Source of the DNA: Cryptomeria japonica
Taxonomy: Eukaryota > Streptophyta > Pinopsida > Cupressales > Cupressaceae
Reading direction: 5' to 3'
Assembly (NCBI RefSeq): GCF_030272615.1
Contig: NC_081408.1
Coordinates: 762,346,673 to 762,410,672 of the forward strand
Length of the DNA: 64,000 nucleotides
This document shows positions 1-10,990 of the stretch, piece after piece. The first letter of the stretch is position 1, and each line of letters begins with the position of its first letter. The notes under the pieces are model-generated. The model had not been told where the DNA came from and did no database searches. It saw only the letters and a program-made list of their open reading frames with translations. The translations under genes were made by a program, and so were the position numbers.

Positions 1-530
1 AATGCTCACAAGTAGACATGCCCGGTATCATTGACTCTACAACCAAGGACCCACTCTTGCTATCTCCCTAACTCTACTCTTGACAGAATGGAAAGAGATA
101 CTCTCTACCTTTGGATAGGTAGTCGAAGGATATGGTAGACATTGATCAAAGTAACAGTTATCTCCCCTGTGGGAAGATGGAATGACATGGTATTTGTTTC
201 CCACCTCTCCATGAGGGCTCACAAAATTGGTGCGTGGAATTGGAACTCTTGTAGGCGAAAATTCTACCATAGTCCCACTCTCCAGAGTAGCTGTCTATTT
301 GTAGTTGACAACTCCTCCACCCGATCTCGCAATGCTTGAAGCAAATGTCTTGATGTATGCTCCCGCATCTTGGGCAAGGTCTTCACAATTACATAAAAAA
401 TTTCATTAGCCTATGATCTAGATGCCAACGTGTCCCTGAGACACTAGCACATCTCATGGATGATAGTGTCCAAAAGGGACCAACATGTGGATACCACACT
501 TAAACGTGTGTCCTAGATGAATGCACAATG
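1..530 (-). pseudogene. Plant mobile domain (PMD, aminotransferase-like) pseudogene fragment
   Basis: Reading the minus strand from about 530 down to 1 in one frame gives a continuous but stop-interrupted protein. Its core, about positions 110-250, reads ALMERWETNTMSFHLPTGEI followed by TVTLINVYHILRLPI. This is the hallmark block of the PMD family: an Arg-Trp-Glu pair, a His-Leu-Pro-x-Gly-Glu turn, then a TL-x-DV-like helix ending in LPI. Upstream on the minus strand (270-470) is a helical stretch containing KTLPKM and LLQALRDRVEEL. At least five in-frame stops make it a pseudogene, and its C-terminal side leaves the window. PMD proteins occur both as host genes (MAIN/MAIL type) and as cargo of plant transposons. 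This copy is next to retroelement debris, so either origin is possible. I am fairly sure of the family and unsure of the parent. Confidence 0.6.
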
Positions 531-933
531 CCAAGACTTGAACGCATCCTTGGATGCCTACGTAGAGTTAAAAATATTAATGCTAAAAAAATTCATAAAC
601 TCAAGCATACAAGTATGGTTCAAGGTCTACTTGCTCAAGTTCATTGCTTCGTGCCACTGCAGTCTGAAGCTCCTTGATCTTGCTCACCCTGTGATCACAT
701 TTGCATGGAAGTTTCACTCAAACTCTATACAAATCTCAACTCATATGCTCATGGTGAATAGTGAAATTGACCCTTCCCGGGGCCCTCTTTTGAGTATATA
801 GCCTAAGTTTTGCCTGAAATTTTTCTTGATCATTTTCAGACAAACTTGGCTCATTTTCTTTCTTGTTTTCCCCACCTCATTGGGGGAAAACACAAGGGGC
901 ATATACTTGTCTTTATCTAATTTTTTTCCCCAC
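531..933. other. No gene recognised; junction sequence left of Copia B1
   Basis: No conserved domain is visible in any frame. A plus-strand frame at 517-801 has no recognisable motif and is probably chance. The stretch ends near 934, where homology to the Copia B integrase region starts abruptly (shared text begins TTCTAGTTTTCATAGGACC). B1 is therefore joined here to unrelated DNA by a deletion or rearrangement. Confidence 0.4.
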
Positions 934-1639
934 TTCTAGTTTTCATAGGACCACACAGATCGATGTGTACAAGATCAAGTAAGTTTTCTGCTGAAAAAGA
1001 CTTACCTTTCAAAGTTGAGGAAGACATCTTCCCAATTTGACATTCTCTGCATAAAGCATTCTCTGGTTTGTTCAGCAAAGGCAATCCTCTTACTGCCTTG
1101 ATCTTATAGGCTTTTACAATATTATCAAAATTCATAAGAGAAAGTCTCCTATGCCATATCCAACTATCATCAAACTTTGCCAACAAACACTGACTAATCT
1201 TGGCATTCAACTGAAACAAATCACCTCTACTCTGCTTACCGGTGGCAATAAGTTTACCACTCTTTCCAATTATACTGTAGACTCCACCTTTGAACTCCAG
1301 AATGAGTCCTTTGTCATTTAGCTGAGCAACACTCAAAAGGTTATTCTTAAGATTTTCTACCTAGTAGACATTATCCGCACTGCTCTTTCCATTCAGTGAG
1401 ATGGATCTTTTACCTTTTACCAAGCATGGTGCATCTTGCCAAACCTAACAACACCTCCATCATATTCTTCTAGAGATAGAAACTTTCTCCAATCACTAGT
1501 CATGTGGTGAGAGCACCCACTATCAATAATCCACTCATTAGAGTTGTCAATGTGAGAGACAAGGGCTTTCTTATCAGACACTTCTTCCTTTACAACTACA
1601 AACACTATGTCTTCATTCTCTTCATCCTCAGATTCTTCA
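934..1639 (-). pseudogene. pol: Copia B1 protease and GAG-pre-integrase, partial
   Basis: Two minus-strand frames (1417-1806 and 917-1336) together cover the aspartic protease and the GAG-pre-integrase zinc-binding domain of a Copia pol. The protease active site is visible as WIIDSGCSHHM, preceded by an acidic linker (DEGVTDEESEDEENED). The GAG-pre-integrase part shows the expected spacing: WIWHRRLSLMNFDNI, then CRECQIGKM, ending at VHIDLCGPM, where integrase would begin. A frameshift near 1420 separates the two pieces. The rest of pol is absent because the element ends at 934. Copy B2 has the same region at 58598-59232, where element D has split it. Confidence 0.85.
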
Positions 1640-2527
1640 TCAGTAACACCTTCATCCACTGCAACAAGACAATTTCTTCTAATTCTTCCTTTATACTTTC
1701 TAAACCTCTCTGGCTTATCCTTATTGTCATTGTTAGGTAATTTAACAGCTATATGTCCTATATTTTCCGGTGCCTTTTGGAAGTTTCTTGGCAAGAAGAG
1801 CTCCAAAATCCATCAGAGTGTCTTCATCATCAATACCTATGCATTGCATGGATTCATAACTAGTACTTACTTCTTTTCCTTTTCTGGTTGGTGTAACAGA
1901 TGCTCTAAAGGCCGACTCAGTCTCTTGAACACTGCCATCATAGATATTCAACTCATATGCAGTCAACTTTGCTATGATAGAGTCTAAGGATACCTTTATT
2001 TTGTTGATAGACCTTAGCTCTTGAATAACAACAACTCTGATTGCATAGACCGGTAACAATGATCTCAAAACTTTACTAAAAATAGTGGCATCATCAATTG
2101 TTCCAGCAGTGCTCTTGATATCTCCAACCACAATCTTAATCCTTATGCCATATTGCTGAATGGTCTCCCCTTCAACCATCCTCATGTCTTCAAATTTTCC
2201 TCTAAGGCTCTCTTCCTTAGCTTGCTTGATATGCTCATCACCACCTTAAATGGTTTTCAGAGTGTCTCATACATCCTTAAGATTTTCCTTATCTTGTACA
2301 TCAATGAACTCAATATCGGATAGGCTGCTAATAAGGGCTTCCATGACTTGCCCATTTTCTTGAAACTCTCTTTTCTGATTATCGGTTAGAGTGCCAATGG
2401 GGATTACATAGGCATTCTCAAAATAGCTCCAATGTTGAGCACCTAAAGTCTTGATATAAATCTTCATTCTGTCCTTCCATATTTTGAAGTTATCTCTATT
2501 GAACTTAGGACGTCGCCTCTTCATCAT
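1640..2527 (-). pseudogene. gag: Copia B1 gag (nucleocapsid) pseudogene
   Basis: This is the Gag of a Copia element, which forms the cytoplasmic virus-like particle. The start is the double Met at 2527 (MMKRRRPKFNRDNFKIWKDR), which matches the typical Copia Gag opening in which the FKIW block lies near the N terminus. The frame is stopped at 2267, just after LKDV, where copy B2 reads DVWDT. It resumes through MRMVEGETIQQYGIRIK and LPVYAI to about 1742. Compared with B2, about 40 bp are missing near 1762, and these contained the first Cys of the CCHC zinc knuckle; the sequence then passes into another frame. Two frame breaks and loss of the knuckle make it non-functional. B2 gag at 59266-60106 is the closest relative in the window. 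Confidence 0.85.
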
Positions 2528-2584
2528 TAAAGAAAGATCTTTTACCTCAAGCGGTTAAGCTTATATCATCAAGGACCTGGAGTT

Positions 2585-2596
2585 GCTCTGATACCA
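2585..2596 (-). promoter_or_regulatory. Primer-binding site of Copia B1 (initiator Met tRNA type)
   Basis: The minus strand reads TGGTATCAGAGC, the standard plant Copia primer-binding site complementary to the 3' end of initiator tRNA-Met. It lies 2 bases inside LTR1, as expected for minus-strand cDNA priming. It fixes the orientation of B1 and the inner edge of LTR1. Confidence 0.9.
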
Positions 2597-2598
2597 AT

Positions 2599-3635
2599 TG
2601 ATGAATAATGATGAACAACAAATACCCTAATTGGTACTAAGAGGGGGGGGGGTCAATCAGTACATACAAAAACTTCTCAACAACTTATCAAGTTAAAACA
2701 ATGCTAACCAATTGTCTTCATCAATGAACTTAACCATGGTAATACTGGTTAAACACAGTAAGACTTCAAACAACTAAACCAGTAAAATTAAATACTTCAA
2801 ATAAAATTCAATACTTGATAACTACTTCACCAATATACTTATGCATGTGTTGTATCAGTAATACCATAACCATTAGCTTTGCATGCATATTCACCTAAAC
2901 AAAGAATACTCAATCATCACATGAAAAATGCACAACTCATGAAACATAGTTTTTTCACTTGGAAACCCAAATGAGAAAAACCTCGGTGGGGATGAATACC
3001 CACAAGCTTGTTTTTGAACTCTTTTGAAGCTCGCTCTATTAGGAACCTAGTCTGGTTAAAGACTTTACAATAAGGTTATGTTAGGAATAGATCTTGTTAA
3101 AGATCACCCAGTTAAGGGATGGTTATATACCCTCTTAAAGGTTACCTCGCTAGAGGATTTGAAGAACTCAATGATCTTGAGTCACTTGGTTAGAGGATTT
3201 ACAATAAGCCTGTTAAAGCTACTCGGTAAAGGGATTTTCCTATTGTTGAAATGGTTAAAAGACAACAGGTAAAGCTCTTATCTGATAACAACACTACATG
3301 CTAAGGCAAATCCTTTTTAGCTCCTCTACTCTGCAATCACACTCTATGGTTTTCCACTCACTGGTCTCGCAAGTATCTCATCACTCAGATACAAACACAA
3401 CATTTTCCAACACAAAAAATAACAACCATCATCGACCTTATAGACACCAATTAGGTCGGTAGCATAAACCCTTAACCCTAAACATTTTAGGTTTACAATT
3501 ACAGGCAGTCCAATCCTGACCGTTCAAACACTTTGCATAGAATTAAACAATCCCAAATAGATCACAAGTCATTCTGCATCATCCATTCTTCACCGCATAT
3601 GGAAATTAGTAACCCATCATGCTTTCTTCTCATAC
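2599..3635 (-). repeat. Copia B LTR1, first part (interrupted by element A)
   Basis: In window orientation the LTR starts TGATGAATAATG beside the primer-binding site. Its sequence is homologous to LTR2 from 60178 onward, about 10% different by eye over 280 bases. Homology stops at 3635 (...TTCTCATAC) and resumes at 48579 (CGCTAAGAAG). In LTR2 the same junction is continuous (TTCTCATATCGCTAAGAAG). LTR1 is therefore one 1.37-kb LTR split by element A. It acts as the 5' LTR of B1 and the 3' LTR of B2. Near 2633-2663 it carries a G-run inside an inverted repeat. No coding frame is supported here. Confidence 0.9.
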
Positions 3636-3810
3636 TGTTTGTTGTCCTCGATTTTAGCATGGCCAAAATCATGAGGCAACCCTATGAAATTGGTCCATTT
3701 CATACCTTATGGTCTCTGGGAGAGCTTAATCGACTTGGTCAATTAGTTCATTTCGTTCTTTTCTTTTCATTTTGATTGTTTTCCTTGTTTCTTAAGATTG
3801 CAGTTTTTCT

Positions 3811-5030
3811 TGCAGTATGGACTTTAAAGTCCGAACTGCAGGATTCTCTTGGCCAAATACATTTCAGACTTTAAAGTCCAGTGTGTATTTGCAGGCTTCT
3901 TTGCTTGCAGTTTGGACTTTAAAGTCTGAACTGTAGGAGGTCTTTGCCTGCAGTTCGGATTTTAAATTCTGAACTGCATGTGGTCTCAGATTGCAGTTCA
4001 GGTATTAAAGTCTGAACTGCAGTTTGTTTTAGCCTACAGTTTGGACTTTAAAACCCGAACTATAGGGGGTTTGACCTCACTTACATGTCGGACTTTAAAG
4101 TTCGAAGTGCAAGTGTTCCTAGCTTGCATGTCGGACTTTAAAGCTCGACATGCAACTGCAGGTTGTAATTAATGGCACATTAATTGATTTTTAGGGTTAG
4201 TTAAAACGCTTTATAAGTTAATTTTTCATGTTTTATTTTTCATGTTTTATTTTTCATTGTGATTTGTTTTCCCCTTCGCGTGCCCCCTCCTCCGTTTTCT
4301 CCCATCGTGACTTGGTTTTTATTCTCCGTGGCTTGATCGAATCTCTCCATATTTGGATTTTTTAATCATCACAGCAGAAGAGGTAGGGTTTTTGTTTTTG
4401 GGTTTTTATTTTTTTCTTGTTTGCATGTTTTCGTTTTTTCCTTTTCATTTGTTGTTTTCGGATGTCTATCCGGAGGACAATCGGATTTTGAAGTCCGATT
4501 GCCTCCTTTGTTTCGGAGAACAATCAGACTTCAAAATAGGATTGTCCTTCGGATCTCCCTATCTAAAGCTACAAATCGGACTTTAAAGTCCAGTGTGCAG
4601 CTGAAGATTTGCCTCCCCACATATCGGATTTTAAAGTCCAATATGCAGCCTATTAACCTTCGCATATTGGACTTTAAAATCCGATATGTGAAGGGGTATT
4701 GGTTGACATGTCAGGTTTTAAAACCCGACATGTCAACCAATTATCCTTCCCTATTAAAAGCACATCAAAATTTAAACTCCGATGTGCCTTTGATTTTTTT
4801 TAGATTGCACATCGGACTTTAAAGTCCGATGTGCTAATGATTTCCCCCTAGTCTGCACATCGGATTTTAAAGTCAGGTGTGCAGGTTGTTTTTCCAAATT
4901 TGCACATCGGAGTTTAAACTTCGATGTGCTATTAATATTCCCTAATATTGCACATCAGACTTTAAACCCCGATGTGCAAACTTTTTGTTTGTAAAAGAAG
5001 CAAATCGGACTTTTTTCTCCGACCTACTGT
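3811..5030. repeat. Array of about 20 palindromes with covarying arms (element A 5' LTR)
   Basis: About 20 imperfect palindromes of 28-42 bp lie 40-60 bp apart, mostly centred on GACTTTAAAGTC or a related TTTAAA or TTTTAAAA core. The outer arms change between units but stay complementary within a unit. Examples are TGCAGTT...AACTGCA at 3811-3840, GGAGGACAATC...GATTGCCTCC at 4472-4506, TTGGTTGACATGTC...GACATGTCAACCAA at 4699-4740, and GCACATCGG...CCGATGTGC near 4805-4832. A pause at about 4160-4460 separates a group with CAGTT or CATGTC arms from a group with CACATCGG or CATATCGG arms. The array is duplicated in the 3' LTR. Its function is unknown. Confidence 0.88.
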
Positions 5031-5151
5031 TTTTGGCAGTTTTTACTCCTTAGCCTATTTTGAGTCCCGTTTTTTGATCCGTTTGAGAAAAATTGATTTT
5101 GATTATGATGAATAGCTAATCATCAGTGTTGAATGCAGTCATTGTGCATGA

Positions 5152-8100
5152 ATGTTAAATCTCTCTCACAACAAGCCCGAGTCTTCCTCACGACAACCGT
5201 CTCCAAGTAAAGCATCATCAAAAAAGATGAAATACAAGTATGACAGGTACTTGAATATGTACCCTGAGAGTTCAGTGGACTCAAACATTAAGGATATTAG
5301 CGAGACTAAAATTGGGCACGTTGACATGCAAGAATTTGTTGACCGGGTTCAAAATGCTCCTGCACGACTAACCAATTTAATCAAATTTGAGCTGCATAAG
5401 TATGCTTCTTTCCCAATCGTGGCTCACGATCCTGAATTTGTACTGGCAGTGGCTGATCATTTTGATCTAAGCACAAGGCAAGTAAAAGATGATGATCAGA
5501 ATGTCATCATGACTCTAGACAATGTATTCTTCAATAGTGTCTTTAAAGGTTCATCAGTTGAAGAAGTAGCTGATATTTCTCAAGAGAGTGCTCAAGAGTA
5601 CTACAAGAAACATGAGGATAAATGCAAAAAAGTGATTAATACTATTTATATCTCTACTGCTAGAACTTCCCTCACCTCATGATGGCCTAAGTCTTTCCAC
5701 AGGAGTGATTTTTATGAGGAATATAATGACATGGTCACCATGTTATCTAGAGTGAGATGATTAAAAGACTCTCATTATTTCCAAAGCTGGATGACTTACT
5801 ACATAAATATAATAAAAAAGGGAGCTGCAAGAATTGATTGGGGAGAATAGATAAGTGATGTGCTTTACACCTAACTGAAAGAGTTCAAGGTAACACTAAA
5901 GTTTTATATGACCTCATACCTGGTTTACGTAGCTGCTTCAATGAGGCAATATCCAGGCTTGTCAACTAAGGGTGACAGAAGAGTGGTGCCCATTTGGGAG
6001 TACTATGACCAGCTAATTATAAAAAATCAAGGTAATCATTATAGGAGGGTTAATGACACCTTCTTTGCTGTGTGGAAGTGCATTTTTGATAAAGGCTTGT
6101 AGAAGAGAAGAATATCAGAGACCGCTTACAACAGAGTGTCTCATTTTGGGTGTGTATTTCTATAGTTTTCCACATTCACCTATATCCAAATTGGATGTTT
6201 CTCAGGTGAGCCCTTCATTCTTCCAAGGTTCCCTTTAGATAAAATAGTCCTTATGGAGCTATGCAGACAACTGATTAATGTGCATGAGAAACAATCACAA
6301 GCACATAAGACTGGACTGAAATTCCCAGAGTCAATTGGTAGGTATTCAGTGTTAACCAACCCCAAGGCCAAAAATATGGAGGAAATGTAGTGGAATACCA
6401 TGAGAAGATTCAAGGCCTGAACCAATTTTGATTTTTGAGGTATAAAGAGAAAACTCAAAAGGACATATACTCATGTTTATAGGTTTGAGGATGTTTGGGC
6501 GAATTGTCAGAATGAGGAGGATATAAGAAGGATGGATTTTAGCTACCTTACTCTAGAACAAATTGAAAATCTGGATCTAGCTAAGATCCCAATGACTATG
6601 GAAGACACAGATGACATAGTGGATCCTGTTTATTATGAGAAGAAGATTGCTGATTCCCCACTGCCACTTGTGCAATGGTCAAAGAAAAAAAGCAAGTCCA
6701 TTACGCAAAGGATCTCTCCCATCTTAGCAAACACCAATGCTTGGTTGCTAAAGAAGAATCTCAGGATGAAATAGCTTCCCACTAGTTTAGGAGATGATGA
6801 CAACAGTGATGGTCCATTGGGCAAGACAACAAAAGTTGAAACAAGAACCAAGAGCAGGGTAGACTCACAAGCACTATCCTCAGCTCCTGTGATACAATCA
6901 AAAGGTAAAGGGCCCAAAATCAAATTTATAGTTAAAGGGGAAAAGAAGGGTGAATCATCATCTGCACCACAGGAAGCAGTGATGAAGGAGTCATAACAAC
7001 CACCTACCAGTGAAGATGGAAAGGGAAAAGAGGTCGAGGAAGGTGAAATTCCTCAACAAGAGGAGGTACAGGAAGAAGAAATATCGCGCCGAGCTGAAGT
7101 TGATGCCCCAATTATCTCACAGGTAATCGTCCATTATGTTGACTCGGACTTTGACTCTGACCAAGAGGATGAATGTTTTCATGAGGATGGAGATCTAAGT
7201 ATGGGTACGATGCAATTAGAGACCGTTGGTCAATTTTTTACAATAACATACTTCTCTAATTTAGATGATATCCCCTTCATCTAATTTTGAGTGTACCATG
7301 ATGGATTTTAATGAAACCTTAAAAGATGCACTTGCAGAACAGGTTTCAGTAGATTTACCTGCCACTACTACCACCATCACAACAATTCCTCTATTGGTAA
7401 GTGCTGAAGTTACACTCACAACACCCTCGACTCTCCCACCTGTAATTGAAGAGATAACAACAACCAATGTTCCACTAAAAGCTTCAATATTAGCACCATC
7501 AGTAACACTCACAACTGCTCCAAATTCTAGTCAACCTGCCCCTGAATCTTTGGCTCCAAGTCAACAAGGAGCTACTACTCCATCATCCAATCGAGAACTA
7601 CCCCCTTGGATGGAAGTAAGTGCCCCTAAGAGGAAAAAATAGGTAATATCCCCTGATGAATTTGACTTTGAACTTTTAGTTCCTCCAAAGCCTAAGGATA
7701 CGAAAAAGCCAAGGACAGTATCTCAGGTGGTTGTAGACCCAGCTTCCAAGAGGAAATATGCTGAAGTTATGGTACCTTCGTCAGACAAGGACAAAGGCAA
7801 CATACAATCAGAAGATTATACCATGCAGGTTGTAGAGCTCGGGGTGGAAACACATGAGAGTGTGAAATTAGATTCTCAGACAACCCTTACTTCTTTATTG
7901 AGAAGATTGGATCAAGAGAGGGATGAGAAAATGTCTTGAAGTAGAAGTGTGAATAGCTGACCAACATCCTTTTAAAGGTAACAAAATCTTCTCAAGAGGT
8001 TGAACCTATAGGGTCATCAATAGACACCGAAGCTCTCAAAAAGATTGAACAGGTAGGAGCTAAAGGCTGGGTCATGGACGAATGGATCTCGCGGCTAAGG

Positions 8101-8754
8101 TCAGAAGGCTCTCATCTTCTGAGCTCAATAGTGGAACTATTGTTTGATTATGAAGTGATCCAGAGCCGGATGCAAAGACTCAAAACCTCTTTATCACAGG
8201 AAATTGAGGAAGTTTTGAAAATCACTACCTTGTGGAGAAAAATGGAGGTTTTCAGGATAGATGTCATGGTTGAGAACAAGGTAATTCCCACAAGGGAGAA
8301 GTACTTTCAGATCTTTTCATTATTGTCTCATAAACAAGACACAATGAAGTTAATGATTGCAGAGCTGGACTGAGAGAAGAAAGAAGGTGATGACGAGGTT
8401 GACCTTATTTTTTCTAAAGTTGGTGATCTCCCTTGCTATTTATATGATAGCGATCAAAATCTCATCACTGCTGAAGTCATCACATAGATATTCCTTTCCT
8501 TGATGGACCAATGCACGGGACAAGATTTCTCGCTTGATATCTTTGATAAACTATTAGAAATTCAGGTCAGCTTTGAAGTCCTCGCATCCATGTTGAAGGA
8601 TATTAAAAAGAAACAGGTGAAGATTCAAGATGCCATGTCCCACATCCAGATCATCACAAGTTCTACCTTGATGCTGAACAAAGCAGAGGTCAAAGCCATC
8701 CTTGCTAAATTCAAAGTTTTCCAAAAATCCAATGAAGAAGAGAATCAAGAATGA
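5152..8754 (+). pseudogene. ORFx, U3-encoded protein of element A (5' LTR copy)
   Basis: A long plus-strand frame, broken by stops, fills the middle of the LTR. The start Met at 5152 is used because the 3' LTR copy has its Met at the equivalent place (44053). The N-terminal part (5152-5682) holds NAPARLTNLIKFELHKYASF and a block ending TLDNVFFNSVF. Later pieces hold a QFPHS...FTYIQIGCFS-like block near 6130-6240, and LTLEQIENLDLAKIP at 6541-6590. An acidic, Ser/Thr/Pro-rich linker follows (6960-7640), then a helical, coiled-coil-like C-terminal region (8074-8754, MDEWISRLRSEGSHLLSSIV). It aligns with ORFx of element E around a shared YIRIG-x-F-x-x-EPF...LPR block. The family is not one I recognise. 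The N-terminal domain may be a distant PMD relative. Confidence 0.65.
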
Positions 8755-8910
8755 AGTACCCTCTTTTGGCACTCTTTCTTCATGTAGCTGCACCAATATA
8801 TGTTGTAAATTTTTATATAGTTGCACGTTTTCTTTATGTAGTAGTTGTAGTAAACTGACTATGAGGTTGAATAAGTCAACTGTGCCCACCTTTTTCTCAA
8901 CTTCTTTTCC

Positions 8911-9033
8911 TACATAAGGAGGACCTTTTTGTAAATATTTTTTATCTTTTTCATGCTTAGCAAAACTCTGCTAGATTTTTATCCCAATTAAGACTTTGAG
9001 CTTTTGTGGTGAAAATTCAATCAAACAAATAAA
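8911..9033 (+). promoter_or_regulatory. Element A 5' LTR: TATA-like box and polyadenylation signal
   Basis: TACATAAGG at 8911-8919 corresponds to a canonical TATATAAGG in the 3' LTR (47818), so the 5' copy carries one T-to-C change. AATAAA at 9028-9033 follows about 110 bases later and is conserved at 47935. The pair brackets a short R region. Both sites lie downstream of ORFx. Confidence 0.55.
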
Positions 9034-9678
9034 GAAAACAGTTTTGTTGATTGTAAACTTTGTGTTGTATCAAGAAAGTTGTTTATATTATTTAATGTTC
9101 CTATGTTCATTGAATACATATTACCTTTACTTCTTTGATCTTTAAGATATTGCTACGTGGTTAGAGAGCTCTCAAATCTTGCCAATAGACTTTGTGCTCT
9201 TAGCATACTTGAGAAATCTATTGATAAATTAAATAACTTGTAGTAAGCTTTGTATTGTTGCGGTTATTTGTAGTTTAATGGATTAGAAATCTACACTTCA
9301 AGACTTTGAGCTTTAAGCTAAGTTTCTAATTGTTTAATTTGTAACGATCAGTGTGAATTAGTGTTAGCGTAAAGGAGACTTTGTGTTGCTTAAAAGTAAC
9401 TCTTTGTGTAGTTTGTTAGATTAATAGTTCTTTTCTTTGAATATCTGAAGAGGTAGAGAAATTGTAAGTAGGTGAAGGGAGAATACATAAACTCTAAAAA
9501 AAGAGAGTTATATGCCAAACGCCAACCCACCAATTTAATTTCTTATTAATTAGAGGAGAAATTTCATAGGGAACCTCCCCTTGATGAGAGGTGAGATTAA
9601 TTTCTTAGCATAGCGTTGTGTGAATTTTATGTTTTGTTATTAGTACGCTGGTGACAAAATATTCACCCAACAATTTTT

Positions 9679-9696
9679 TGGCGACTCTGCTGGGGA
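9679..9696 (+). promoter_or_regulatory. Primer-binding site of element A
   Basis: TGGCGACTCTGCTGGGGA begins 6 bases after the LTR end (CCCAACA). The form TGGCGACTC...GGGGA is known from Tat/Ogre-type Ty3 elements primed by a cellular tRNA. I have not verified which tRNA. The site separates the 5' LTR from the internal region. Confidence 0.75.
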
Positions 9697-9845
9697 ACAA
9701 TGTGCAACTGGTTTGTCTCTTGGGTTGTAGTGTGCTTTCATTGTAATTTCAATATTGTTGTTTTTCTTCAAATCATAATCTAGCTGATCAACATTACACT
9801 CGTGGGCAATGACTAGCAGGAATTGTTGATCCTACCTTTGTAGTA

Positions 9846-10990
9846 TTGCAACAATTCAATTTTCCCTTTGTGACACCTCCATGGACATTTTCTCCTTTGC
9901 AACGGATGCGAAGTTTTCCTCCATCTGCATGGCGATCTCCCGTACCAAGTGAGGCGTCTAGTTTGCAAGTTGCAGTTGTTTCACTTGTAAATCATTTTGT
10001 AATACCACCTTATAATCCATTAAGGATGGTTGCTATTGGCCCTTGGGGTACTTCTTTTGGTCCTCTGAACTTGACCGCACCTTGCATGAATTACCCAAAG
10101 GTACATGGAAAAATTTATCCAAATTTTTTGGGGATGGTGCTCAACACCCAGACGAACACATTGCTGCCTTCTACATCGCTTGTGGAGTTCTTGGTGTTGA
10201 ACACGAAGATGTTTCAGTAAGATTATTCATTGAAACTTTGCATGGAGCCATTGTCGATTGGTTCTATCATCTACCCAATGCTTGCATCACAAATTGGGCA
10301 TCTCTTAGAACGTTGTTTGAGGTGAGATTCAAGTCTGTTGAAGATGATCATGCTTTATTAGCACAATTAACTCAGTTGAAGAAAGAGCCTTAGGAACCCA
10401 TGCGTGAGTTTGTAGCCAAGTTCAACAAGTTTCATAATCGTATTCCAGTTGCTTCAAGACCTACTGCTGGAAACTTGAAATGCTTTTTCATCAACTCTGA
10501 ATTGCCAGAGGTGAGTTTCCTTTTGCGAAGGAACAATCCTACAGATTTGGCTGTAGCTCAACAAATGGCCATATCAGTTGAAGATGATCTTATCCTTGCT
10601 GGCAAGATAAGGAGAGATCCTAACAAGGTTAGGAGTAATCAAGTTGCCGATGCATCTCTTTCTTCAACTAGTTTTGCTGATCCTATGATACAAAAGCTAG
10701 CAAATGAGTTGCTGGCACTTAAGAAGGAGATTTCCTCACAAGGAAATACTTCTAATCAAGATGTTCCATGAAGGACTTACCCAAATAATGCTTCCAATTA
10801 TGCTATGCGTAATCAGAATAAATTACCTCCTACTCCAGAGAGGCTTGCATTGGAAGCACCACCCCAAAGTTCAGCTACTGGATAATATGAAGCTGAACAA
10901 AACGATCTTCCTCCTTTTGGTGAAGAAGATGCTAATTCGCATCAAGAAGGTGATGCAAATTTAGCTGGTGACTCTAATATCAGGTTTATG
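9846..10990 (+). pseudogene. gag: Element A gag
   Basis: This is the Ty3/Gypsy capsid protein. The N-terminal part lies in a frame starting at 9846; a frameshift around 10040-10110 moves the homology to the frame of 10043. That frame then continues into the protease apart from stops at 10393, 10771 and near 10883. The capsid core is recognisable: LSKFFGDGAQHPDEHIAAFY, DVSVRLFIETLHGAIVDWFY, then NWASLRTLFEVRF and MREFVAKFNKFHNRIP. These are the usual Trp- and Phe-containing helices of the retrotransposon gag domain. No CCHC zinc knuckle is visible between capsid and protease. A 170-bp untranslated leader lies between the primer site and this gene. Confidence 0.8.

Larger units (their letters stand above)
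934..2598 (-). mobile_element. Copia family B, internal region copy B1 (5' part only)
   Basis: This is a minus-strand Ty1/Copia internal region. It runs from the primer-binding site beside LTR1 through gag, protease and GAG-pre-integrase into the first few integrase codons, then stops at 934. It is colinear with 58598-60177 plus the start of 51950-52036 in copy B2. RT, RNase H and most of integrase are missing. Together with LTR1, B2, LTR2 and B3 it forms a head-to-tail array in which single LTRs alternate with internal regions. Confidence 0.85.
3636..9672 (+). repeat. Element A 5' LTR (6.0 kb), with hairpin array and ORFx in U3
   Basis: The boundaries come from the break in Copia LTR1 at 3635/3636 and from the point at 9672 where homology to the second copy (42675-48578) stops and a primer-binding site begins. 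In order it holds a unique start (3636-3810), a palindrome array (3811-5030), the ORFx frame (5152-8754), a TATA-like box (TACATAAGG at 8911), an AATAAA signal (9028-9033) and U5 to 9672. Because the TATA box follows ORFx, U3 is about 5.3 kb and includes ORFx. By eye about 8% of bases differ from the 3' copy over a 200-base test stretch. Confidence 0.88.

Noticed and set aside
517-801. 94-codon plus-strand frame left of B1
   Set aside because: No motif, and it overlaps the end of the minus-strand PMD remnant. It is most likely chance.
3811-5030. Regularly spaced palindromic repeats resembling a CRISPR array
   Set aside because: Repeats are not identical, spacers are not unique captured sequences of uniform length, no cas genes are present, and the array lies in the LTR of a plant retrotransposon and is duplicated in its other LTR.
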